Origin: DATFQE01 sp963739085
GTDB lineage: Bacteria > Actinomycetota > Thermoleophilia > Gaiellales > Gaiellaceae
Length of the DNA stretch: 64,000 nucleotides
NCBI GenBank assembly: GCA_963739085.1
Contig: CAVTZA010000007.1
Coordinates: 248,001 to 312,000, forward strand
Reading direction: 5' to 3'
Part shown: one piece after another, positions 41,713 to 48,178 of the stretch
How the letters are laid out: every line of letters begins with the position of its first letter
How positions within the stretch are numbered: position 1 is the first letter of the stretch
The notes under the pieces: generated by a model
What the model was told of the DNA's origin: nothing
Seen by the model: the letters and a program-made list of their open reading frames with translations, nothing else
Database searches by the model: none
Translations under genes and position numbers: made by a program

Positions 41713-42508
41713 GGCGGTAGCGGCGAGCGGGTGTTCTTCGGTCACGGCGGTCACGGCCTAGACCTCCTCTGGGTTCGGCGTCGGCGTCGCCGTGGATGTC
41801 ATCCGCCCACGCCGTCCAGCGACTCGCCACGAGATCGTCGCCGTGCGCCGGATCGACGGGCTGCTCGAACCGGATGAGCGACGGACTCGATCCGGCCGCC
41901 AGCGCCCGTCCGCAGGGAGCTCGCGGTCGATCCTTCCTTCGGCCCGTTCTTCGCGCTCTTCTCGCTCATCGTCTTCAAGCTCGGAACGAAGGGCCTCGAC
42001 CTCAGATGTCGGCATCGTCGCTCTCCCTATCCCCGGCTGGTTCGTGGTGTGCAGATCGCCGTCCGCGAGGGCGAGCGCAAGCTCCTCCTCGACGGCAGCA
42101 TCGTGCAGGTCTTCCGTCGGTCACCTCGGCAGGGGCGTGGCCGTTCTTCTCGGCCCTCGCCCGCCTCGCGCTCCTCGGCGCGTTGGCGCTTCATCTCGGC
42201 TGCGGCGGCTCGCCTGCGCGCGCTCGCTTGCCTGATCTTGCCCCGCCTCGCAGGCTCCGACGCTTGGCTGGCGACCCTCCGCCACTCGGCCTCGCGAGAC
42301 GACCTTGACGCCCTCCCCCGCCTGGGCGAGGACGAGCGCGGCGTCGAACGCCTGCTGGGCGGCGAGAGCGTGGGATCGGAGGACGTTGCCCTCGACGTAG
42401 TAGCGCGTCGAGTTGCGTCATGCCCGGGTCGGGGTCAGTCGCGCGTAGCCCCGAGGGCAACGTCTTCTCCGAGGGGAAGATGACGTTGATCCAAGTGTCG
42501 AACGCCAT
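41713..42508 (-). pseudogene. Gene with several frame changes, unknown
   Basis: From ATG 42508 (overlapping the RHH stop as TGATG) reads MAFDTWINVIFPSEKTLPSG, LRATDPDPGMT. Protein-like sequence then moves through other frames: STRYYVEGNVLRSHALAAQQ and AFDAALVLAQAGEGVKVVSR; AEWRRVASQASEPARRGKIR and AAAAEMKRQRAEEREAGEG; TEDLHDAAVEEELALALADG, DLHTTNQPG; and MPTSEVEALRSELEDDEREE. At least three indels are needed for one gene of about 250 residues. Either two adjoining genes or one damaged gene; low similarity to anything I know. Confidence 0.4.
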
Positions 42509-42717
42509 CAAGCAGCTACCGCCTGTCCGGCCCGGGCGACCGAGATCGTCTGCCGGACGAACTGGCGGATCATCGTGCTGCGGCTGAGTCCGAGCGCGAG
42601 CGCCACCCGGTCGAAGTCGAGGGCCTCGGCGGCGGAGATCCTGACGACGATGTTCGTCTCGGACGTGTTGCGCGGAACGGTGCTGCGGATGTTCTCGGTC
42701 GGCTGATCCACGCGCAC
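42508..42717 (-). CDS. Ribbon-helix-helix DNA-binding protein
   Basis: 69 residues from GTG 42717 with GAAGGAG upstream. TSETNIVVRISAAEALDFDR, then VALALGLSRSTMIRQFVRQT is the RHH (CopG/MetJ-like) pattern: a DNA-contacting beta strand followed by two helices. A probable repressor or partition/copy-control protein of the island, autoregulating the leftward operon. The region upstream is open in the same frame (SYPGRVVRSAIYADHATRSA), so a longer protein cannot be excluded. Confidence 0.6.
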   Translation of the reverse strand: MRVDQPTENIRSTVPRNTSETNIVVRISAAEALDFDRVALALGLSRSTMIRQFVRQTISVARAGQAVAA

Positions 42718-42754
42718 AATCTCCTTCTTCAGGGGGGCGCTGCGTGTTGCGTGG

Positions 42755-43297
42755 TCAGCGTAGATAGCTGATCGGACAACTCGCCCCGGATACGACTCGG
42801 CCAGCGACCTCTGCCGACCCACTTTCCTCCGGGTCTTGATCCCGTTGGCGCTCGCCGCCCAGTAGGCCCTGCGGAGAGTCCCGGTCGGTGCGGAACACGT
42901 TGAAGCCGATCCGAGTGTGCTTCAGGATCCGCTCGACAAGCTCGATGCTCACGGTGCCTCTCTCCGCGAGGAGACGGCCGATTGTGCGCTCTTGCCCGTG
43001 GTCGTCGCGCAGGTGCGCGTCCTGCTTCACCTCGACAAGGGACGTGTCGTGGCGGCGGAGGGCTTGGTCGAGCCGATCTACCTGGATCCCCGGTGGATCG
43101 GTGTGGCGCAGGCAGCCGATGAGCCTCGGCTCGTCCAACCACTTGACGCAGGCGAGCGCATCGCGCCTGGAGACGACTCCGCCTGCGAGGATCCCGTCCC
43201 ACTTCACCGGGACGTGCTGCCCAAGCCTCAACCGGGCGATGAGGGCGCGGCGTAGAGGTCGTCCACTGAAGTAGGTCGTGCCGCCGACCGCAGGCAT
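42755..43297 (-). CDS. Unknown protein heading the leftward island operon
   Basis: 180 residues from ATG 43297. Contains RPLRRALIARLRLGQHVPVK, WDGILAGGVVSRRDALACVK, WLDEPRLIGCLRHTDPPGIQ and ERTIGRLLAERGTVSIELVE. The helices look DNA-binding-like but I recognise no family. After FNVFRTDRDSPQG a more natural continuation (YWAASANGIKTRRKVGRQRS) lies in the next frame and would run towards the RHH gene, so the true C-terminus is uncertain. Confidence 0.45.
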   Translation of the reverse strand: MPAVGGTTYFSGRPLRRALIARLRLGQHVPVKWDGILAGGVVSRRDALACVKWLDEPRLIGCLRHTDPPGIQVDRLDQALRRHDTSLVEVKQDAHLRDDHGQERTIGRLLAERGTVSIELVERILKHTRIGFNVFRTDRDSPQGLLGGERQRDQDPEESGSAEVAGRVVSGASCPISYLR

Positions 43298-43366
43298 CGA
43301 CTCCGAGCGTAGCGCGATACGCCCGGGCGCGTGGACGGATGGCCGCGCCCTGGCACGATAGGCACC

Positions 43367-43582
43367 GTGACCGTCGCGGAGGCGAGGCGCCGACTGGAAC
43401 TGGAGCATGGCCCCGGAGCGACCATCGAGTTCGTGGACGGGGCGGAGCCGCGCTTCGAGGTGGGAGGGCCGTTCGGGCGGAAAGGCTGGCATCGGTTCGA
43501 CGGAGGGACGCTCGGGCCGCTGATCGCCGTCAGGCCGACGCGGGAGGTGCGGCCTCCGCCCAGATGGACTTCCATCGGCTAG
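43367..43582 (+). CDS. Small protein heading the rightward island block
   Basis: 71 residues from GTG 43367. TVAEARRRLELEHGPGATIE, then FVDGAEPRFEVGGPFGRKGW. No ribosome-binding site is obvious, so the message may be leaderless. Divergent from the gene at 43297 across 69 bases that must hold both promoters. Followed by a hairpin terminator. Not recognised. Confidence 0.4.
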   Translation: MTVAEARRRLELEHGPGATIEFVDGAEPRFEVGGPFGRKGWHRFDGGTLGPLIAVRPTREVRPPPRWTSIG

Positions 43583-43664
43583 GAGGCCCTTGCCGTCATC
43601 CCCACTCGATACGGTGAGGCTGCGTTGTGGAGTGATGACCTCGACGTGATCGAAGGCATCGAAG

Positions 43665-43684
43665 CGGCCCCCCTGGTGGGGCCG
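43665..43684 (+). terminator. Hairpin terminator
   Basis: Perfect 7-bp stem CGGCCCC / GGGGCCG with a 6-base loop (43665-43684), followed by TTTC. About 80 bases after the small gene at 43367. Confidence 0.6.
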
Positions 43685-43854
43685 TTTCGCATCCTGGGGG
43701 TCTATCCGATGGCAGTTCTAATGTTCGCCCATGCCTTCATCACGCTTGAAGTCCGTCCCCCACAACGATGCCGCCGCCCTCGCGTAGCGGCCCTCATCCA
43801 GAACCGACCCGGCTAGCTCCGCCTGCCCCGATTACGGGGCCGAGGCCCAAGCCG

Positions 43855-44204
43855 ATGTCGGTCGAGGAGGCCGTGGCAGCGGCAGCGGCGATCCGGGCGC
43901 TTACCCCGTCGCGGCCACGTCCACCCGCCCGAGTCACGCCGGGGCCGAGGCTGGGGCCGAGGCTGGAGCCGGGGCTGGAGCCGGGATCTCCCGAGTACGC
44001 CGAGCAGATGTCGGCGTTGGTGCGGTGGGTCACGTCACCGATGCTCCGCCTCATGGCGGCGGCACCTGCCCCGAAGGCTCTGAAGGCCGTGGGGCGGAAG
44101 CTCCCCCCGCTGCCTCCGCGCCGTCTCGTCTGCGTCGGTCGCCGCTCTCCCCGAACGTCATCGCGGCGTTCGCGCTGCCGGACGAGTTCGTCGTCCAACT
44201 CTGA
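43855..44204 (+). CDS. Ala/Pro-rich island protein with short peptide repeat, frameshifted
   Basis: From ATG 43855: SVEEAVAAAAAIRALTPSRP, then the repeat GPRLGPRLEPGLEPG, then EYAEQMSALVRWVTSPMLRL. Near 44100-44130 the natural sequence moves to another frame and ends SPLSPNVIAAFALPDEFVVQ-L with TGA at 44204. An upstream ATG at 43768 is also open. Unknown function. Confidence 0.35.
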
Positions 44205-44276
44205 CGACGACCCAGAACCCGACGACGGCCTCGCGCCGTCAGGAGCAGCACCCCGGCCCGATGAGGGGCGGTCGTC

Positions 44277-44993
44277 GTGCCTCGGGTGAACGGCAGGAGT
44301 CCCGAGAACGCGCAGGCGCGGGAGGTGCGCTCTCGGCCGGTGGCGGCGACGGCCTGGGAGCGGCGAGGCGCTCGTCGCAGCGCGAGGCCGAGGCCGCACC
44401 TCGATGAGGTTGTCGCCCTCGTCACCCCCGGCGTCACCGTCCGCCTGCGCCTGACCGAGATTCAGCGTCGGGCGATCCGCGCCGACCGCAAGCTCGCCCG
44501 GGCCGTCAAGACCTACCAGCATCAGGAGGCGGCGAGGGCGCGTCTGCCCGAGGCCCAGCGGCGCGACCATGCCCCGTTCACGCCCGAGGGGGCCGACCGG
44601 ATCTCCCGCAGGGCCGGACTCGAAGGCATGTGCCGGGGCGACTGGCAACGCTCGATCAGGAGGATGGCCGCGCTCGGGATCATCGGCCCGGTTCCCATCG
44701 AGGATGAGAGGGGCGAGCCGGACACCGCCCACTACCACCGCCGGGCCTCCGGGCATCGCGTCACGCTCTGGCGCTGCCTGATCCTGTGGCTCCGAAAGTC
44801 GGGCGCTGGAGTCAAGCGTACTGGGGATGAACGCGGATCTGTCAAGCCGCGCCCGAGGCCGCGATGGTGGGCGCATCCGCTCTTCGGCTGCCCTGATGGG
44901 CGTCCTCCGCCCGGGATGACCCGCCGCCAGAGGCGGATGTGGAGGTCAGCGGACGAACGAATGGGCACCCGACAGGCGGCGGCATGGGCGTGA
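44277..44993 (+). CDS. Possible replication/DNA-binding protein of the island
   Basis: 238 residues, very basic. Central part: LTEIQRRAIRADRKLARAVK, FTPEGADRISRRAGLEGMCR, then DWQRSIRRMAALGIIGPVPI, which looks like a winged-helix segment of plasmid or phage replication proteins (helix, recognition helix, wing). The C-terminus is rich in Arg, Pro and Gly. A replication or regulatory role is inference. Stop overlaps the ATG at 44984. Confidence 0.45.
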   Translation: MPRVNGRSPENAQAREVRSRPVAATAWERRGARRSARPRPHLDEVVALVTPGVTVRLRLTEIQRRAIRADRKLARAVKTYQHQEAARARLPEAQRRDHAPFTPEGADRISRRAGLEGMCRGDWQRSIRRMAALGIIGPVPIEDERGEPDTAHYHRRASGHRVTLWRCLILWLRKSGAGVKRTGDERGSVKPRPRPRWWAHPLFGCPDGRPPPGMTRRQRRMWRSADERMGTRQAAAWA

Positions 44994-45460
44994 ACACCGA
45001 CCCCCGCCGCTGGGGTAGCGCCGCCGACGAGATCCTCGACGCGCTCGTCAGTCTGCTCGGTCGGCCGTCAGGCAAGCGGGGACGCTCGCGCGCCGCCTTC
45101 CGGCAGGCGGCTCGCAGGCCCGAGGGCTCAACTCCCCTGGGCCTAGCTGCTCAGGCGTCATTGCGGAACACTGAGGCACGCCAGCGCGCAGGCGCGCCTT
45201 GGCACAGTCCGTGCAGAGCCTGCGGCGGTATAAGTCACGTCGGTGCGCCGGGAAGGCTGGTCGGCAACTCGTCCGCGACCGCCTGGAGGTGCCAGTGCTT
45301 TCCGATTTGGCTCCGCTCACCGATAGCGAGCGCCCGTCGCTCGTCCGTTCGGCTCTCCGGCTCTCGTACTTCACCGTCGTCTGGAACGGTGTCGTCGGAG
45401 CGACGGCCTTGGCCATCGGCCTCACGACCGGCAGCCTCGCGCTCGCGGGGTTTGCTCTGA
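44984..45460 (+). CDS. Short island protein, 3' end uncertain
   Basis: From ATG 44984: GVNTDPRRWGSAADEILDAL, then VSLLGRPSGKRGRSRAAFRQ. The first 60 residues look coding. The open frame then runs through the leader block at 45216-45270 and into the transporter gene, where its composition is that of a shadow frame, so the real stop probably lies near 45150 in another frame. Unknown function. Confidence 0.3.
   Translation: MGVNTDPRRWGSAADEILDALVSLLGRPSGKRGRSRAAFRQAARRPEGSTPLGLAAQASLRNTEARQRAGAPWHSPCRACGGISHVGAPGRLVGNSSATAWRCQCFPIWLRSPIASARRSSVRLSGSRTSPSSGTVSSERRPWPSASRPAASRSRGLL
45216..45270 (+). ncRNA. Duplicated leader-RNA block, copy 1 (riboswitch candidate)
   Basis: Contains GAGCCTGCGGCGGTATAA, then GTGCGCCGGGAAG and CTGGTCGGCAACTC. 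The last 28 bases (45243-45270) match 46007-46034 at 26 positions. A stem GCCG/CGGC closes a GGAAGxCTGGT loop. It ends 24 bases before the start of a cation transporter. Conservation of a loop-like block before two membrane genes suggests a metal-sensing RNA. Confidence 0.5.
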
Positions 45461-45930
45461 ATGCGCTCCTCGATTCATCCGCCTCGGCCGCGCTCGTGTG
45501 GAGATTTCGGAAGGAACGAAGCGATCCAGTCGCAGCGGAAGACCTCGAACGCCGAGCCCAGACATGGGTCATCGCCGCGATGTTCGCCGTGGCGATCTAC
45601 ATCAGCTTCCAAGCTGTTCGCGCGTTGATCAACGGCGCCCATCCCGAGTCGTCGGCGTTCGGCCTCGGCATCGCGGCGATTTCCATGCTCGTCTTGCCCG
45701 TGCTGGGAGTCCTGAAGCTGCGCCTCGCTGGCCATCTCGGCAGTCCGGCACTTCGCGGTGACGGTGTTCTTACCCTCGCCGCCGCCGCGCTCGCTGCAAT
45801 CACGCTCATCGCACTTCTGGCCAACTCAGTACTCGACTGGTGGTGGGCCGACCCCGCAGCCGCGCTACTGATCGCCATCGCACTCGCCACGGAGGCGGCG
45901 CGGGTGGCCGTTCGTCACCGCTTCGGGTAG
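45295..45930 (+). CDS. Cation transporter, CDF family
   Basis: 211 residues from GTG 45295 with GGAGGT just upstream. Six predicted helices. First-helix region YFTVVWNGVVGATALAIGLT, then SLALAGFALNALLDSSASAA, where the Asp of the DxxxD-type site sits, and the C-terminal helix NSVLDWWWADPAAALLIAIA with a second Asp pair. Matches cation diffusion facilitators (Zn, Cd, Co, Ni or Fe efflux) lacking the long cytosolic C-domain. Likely gives the island a metal-tolerance cargo; control by the leader block is inference. Confidence 0.8.
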   Translation: MLSDLAPLTDSERPSLVRSALRLSYFTVVWNGVVGATALAIGLTTGSLALAGFALNALLDSSASAALVWRFRKERSDPVAAEDLERRAQTWVIAAMFAVAIYISFQAVRALINGAHPESSAFGLGIAAISMLVLPVLGVLKLRLAGHLGSPALRGDGVLTLAAAALAAITLIALLANSVLDWWWADPAAALLIAIALATEAARVAVRHRFG

Positions 45931-45968
45931 TAAGACCCGCCCTACGACAGGCCGCACACCAGACGCGA

Positions 45969-46034
45969 GAGCCCTGGGGCGGTAATATTCGTGCTGGTTC
46001 TCTTAGGTGTGCCGGGAAGTCTGGTCGGCAACTC
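45969..46034 (+). ncRNA. Duplicated leader-RNA block, copy 2 (riboswitch candidate)
   Basis: GAGCCCTGGGGCGGTAATA, a 19-base spacer, then GTGTGCCGGGAAG and CTGGTCGGCAACTC. The stem TGCCG/CGGCA is one pair longer than in copy 1. It ends five bases before the ATG of the next gene, which has no other ribosome-binding site, so folding could control access of the ribosome. Confidence 0.5.
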
Positions 46035-46039
46035 ACTCG

Positions 46040-46402
46040 ATGAACGAGTTTGCCGACTTCCTGCCCAGCCTCGTGCTTCTCAGCGCCCCGCCCGTCATCA
46101 CGATCGTGCTCTGCTTGGCGGTTGTCGGGACGTTGCTCAACATCCATGACTGGCATGCCGCCCGGCAGCGCCGGATGGCCGAGTGCTCCCACCGGTGGAT
46201 CTACGCGTCGGCCTGGGATCAGGGAAGGTTCTGGCATCGGCTCTGCCGCGACTGCGCGAATCAGGAGGTGGTCGCCGCTGAGGATGTACCGGAAGAGTGG
46301 CGGCAGCGAGCGCCCGTCGCGCAGGCCTCGTCCTCGCGTGCCGTGCGCCATTGGCGCACGTCCTTGATCCGGTGGACGCTCCACCGACCCAAACGCGACT
46401 GA
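46040..46402 (+). CDS. Small membrane protein under the second leader block
   Basis: 120 residues from ATG 46040. One strong helix (LPSLVLLSAPPVITIVLCLA), then NIHDWHAARQRRMAECSHRW, IYASAWDQGRFWHRLCRDCA and a basic tail. Cys and His residues (CSHRW, LCRDC) could bind metal. Its position after a CDF transporter and behind the same leader suggests a linked metal-handling function (inference). Confidence 0.5.
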   Translation: MNEFADFLPSLVLLSAPPVITIVLCLAVVGTLLNIHDWHAARQRRMAECSHRWIYASAWDQGRFWHRLCRDCANQEVVAAEDVPEEWRQRAPVAQASSSRAVRHWRTSLIRWTLHRPKRD

Positions 46403-46418
46403 AGGGCCGGGCGAAGGC

Positions 46419-46496
46419 CTACGCGCTTCCGCGATCCGACTTGCCCTCGCGCTTGTCGTCACCGAACTCCCGCTCGGAGCAGTCAGGGCAGTACAC
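46419..46496 (-). CDS. Tiny Cys-containing protein (doubtful)
   Basis: 25 residues from GTG 46496: VYCPDCSEREFGDDKREGKS, DRGSA. CPDC followed by charged residues resembles the zinc knuckles of tiny phage proteins. No good ribosome-binding site. May be the 3' end of a longer decayed frame. Confidence 0.2.
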   Translation of the reverse strand: MYCPDCSEREFGDDKREGKSDRGSA

Positions 46497-46672
46497 CGCG
46501 ACCTTCGTCGTCGACCGTTATATAGGCGCGGAACCTTTCGCTCCCGCTAGGCGAGCGTTCGTATTCGACGCAGCGAAACTCTGGCTCGGGGCCGCCGCGG
46601 CCAGTCACGCGGGCGCGAGCATAACCCCGACGCCGGAGCCGGGCTAGACACTCATTGGGCCATGTCCTGAGG

Positions 46673-46987
46673 TCAGGGCGGATCGACCGGGACGTAGCCG
46701 GGAGGCAGGCCGGGGGCGGCGGCGACGGCAGGCTGCCCCTGGGCGGAATGGAGGCTCTGATCGAGGCGCTGGAGGTGCGCGTCGAGGAGTCCCTCCAGCC
46801 GGTCGCCCACGAGGGACGCCATGCGCTCGGTCACGTCCCGCTGCGTCATCCGTCCGTCGAGGTCGCCCTCCACGATCTCCCGCACCATCACTCCGTTCGT
46901 CGCACCCCGGCGCTCCGCCTCCTGCCGCCACCGCTCGAACTGCTCCTCCGAGACGTACACCTGGACGCGCCGCTGCATGGATCCCAT
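46673..46987 (-). CDS. Ribbon-helix-helix-like DNA-binding protein
   Basis: 104 residues from ATG 46987. MQRRVQVYVSEEQFERWRQE, then RRGATNGVMVREIVEGDLDG is an RHH-type strand-helix-helix, followed by a longer helix RMASLVGDRLEGLLDAHLQR and a Pro/Gly tail. Such proteins are antitoxins or plasmid regulators; no toxin partner is adjacent. Last gene before the right end of the island. Confidence 0.65.
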   Translation of the reverse strand: MGSMQRRVQVYVSEEQFERWRQEAERRGATNGVMVREIVEGDLDGRMTQRDVTERMASLVGDRLEGLLDAHLQRLDQSLHSAQGQPAVAAAPGLPPGYVPVDPP

Positions 46988-47631
46988 GCAAGCAGAGCCG
47001 GATGATGGGGGAGTCAACGCACACCCCCAGATCGGGCCGGGGGGAGCCAGCGCGACCCAGAAGGGCCGACATCTGATGGCACACCTGCATGACGACAAGC
47101 CGACAAGATGAGGCGTGAGAAACCTCAAAATCGTGGGGCTGGGGTGCTGGTATAGCGAGAGATCGGCACGAATCGCGCTGCGGGGGGGTGGTACCCCGCC
47201 GCATGTGGCCCAGGCAGGAAGGCCACTAGCCATGCGGGTTTGCCGCCCTCGCGTCTCCCTCTCTCGTTGCGCGGCGGTCGCTCGCCGTGGGAGGCTGCGA
47301 GGCACCCGGCCTCGACCCCGACCCCCGATCCGCCTGGTTGAGCCGATCCGGTCATGGTGGAGGAGAAACGGCTTGTTCAAGGCGCCTAAGGACACTTGGC
47401 CCCAGTTTTCGGGCCGTTAGGCGGGAGCAGACGCCCGGGATCGCCCTGTTCAAGCCGATCCTGGGGCGGTGAGGCAGCGAGCGCGAGGGGCGCCAGCTTC
47501 CCCGCGAGGACGAGGCCGGGAGGAGGGCTGGGAGCGGCGCTCGGGCTGTACCCCCACCCCCCTCTTCGTTACCAGATCCGTTACCAACCCCCCGCGAACC
47601 CGCATGAACACTCGGCTTGCCACCAACCCCC
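46988..47631. other. Gene-free right end of the island
   Basis: No convincing reading frame on either strand. Contains a GC hairpin (GCGGGG / CCCCGC near 47178-47200) and, close to the right direct repeat, the inverted TTGGTAAC-type pair. In a complete element this is where an integrase or excisionase would be expected. Confidence 0.5.
47568..47587 (-). repeat. Right arm-type repeat pair
   Basis: GTTACCA (47568-47574) and GTTACCAA (47580-47587), separated by GATCC: the reverse complement of the TTGGTAAC pair at the left end. 44 bases inside the right direct repeat. Confidence 0.55.
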
Positions 47632-47663
47632 GGGGTTGCAGGTTCGAGTCCTGCCGCCCCTGT
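47632..47663 (+). repeat. attR-type direct repeat
   Basis: Exact 32-base copy of 38933-38964 (tRNA-Trp 3' end), but with no tRNA 5' part in front. Marks the right boundary of the island. Confidence 0.85.
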
Positions 47664-47709
47664 AGGGCCGTAGGGACGATTCGCAGACGCGCGAGTGGGC
47701 GCCGGCCGC

Positions 47710-48124
47710 TCAGCTCATCGGTACTGCCTGGTTGAGACCCACGAGGTTGCCGTCAGCCGCCTTCAGGACGGCCAGGCGGCCGCCTGGAACGTCGACGATC
47801 CCGGTGGCCGGGTCGCCGTTTGTGACCTCCGCCGTGCCGAGCTCGGCCAGCGACCCGTCTGCCGACCTCGCCGAGCGGCGTCGCACCCGCGGCCACGAGG
47901 GCTCGGTGCGCCTGCTCGATGTCGTCCACCTTCCAGAACACAAGCGGGTGATCCACCCACGGCGCCGCGGTGAGCCCGACCTCGACTCCTCCTCCGGTGA
48001 AGACCGCGAAGTCCGGCCCCTGGAAGGCGGGCGCCTCGCCCAGGACGGCGCTCCAGGCGGCAATCCCGGCCTCCAAGTCCCGAGCCGGGAAGACGACATT
48101 GGCGAAGCCCTTCAGTTGACCCAT
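47710..48124 (-). CDS. VOC/glyoxalase-fold protein, frameshifted
   Basis: From ATG 48124: GQLKGFANVVFPARDLEAGI, AAWSAVLGEAPAFQGPDFAV and FWKVDDIEQAHRALVAAGAT, a typical VOC module start. After about 47875 the next frame completes it: LAELGTAEVTNGDPATGIVD, VPGGRLAVLKAADGNLVGLN. About 137 residues, one VOC domain. Metal-dependent lyase, dioxygenase or resistance protein; reaction unknown. One indel in the GGCGAGGTCGGCAGACGGG region is inferred. First gene outside the island. Confidence 0.7.
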
Positions 48125-48178
48125 TGCATCTCCTTGTTCGTCCGATTCGCTCGAAGCGCGGGATTGTCCCCGAGCGAC

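Larger units (their letters stand above)
38933..47663. mobile_element. 8.7-kb tRNA-Trp-associated genomic island without recognisable integrase
   Basis: Bounded by a 32-bp exact direct repeat (38933-38964 inside and after tRNA-Trp, and 47632-47663), the classical mark of tyrosine-recombinase insertion into a tRNA 3' end. Just inside each end lie pairs of TTGGTAAC-type sequences in opposite orientation. The content is small unknown genes in two blocks (leftward 39361-43297, rightward 43367-46402), RHH-like proteins and a cation transporter. No integrase, transposase, relaxase or FtsK-like gene is seen, so it is either non-autonomous (mobilised by another element) or has lost its integrase. Confidence 0.75.

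Noticed and set aside
43625..43816. Small plus-strand frame after the first rightward island gene
   Set aside because: It runs through a perfect terminator hairpin (43665-43684) and has no ribosome-binding site.
47115..47420. Plus-strand frame in the right end of the island
   Set aside because: Composition and lack of a ribosome-binding site match non-coding GC-rich DNA; overlaps hairpins.
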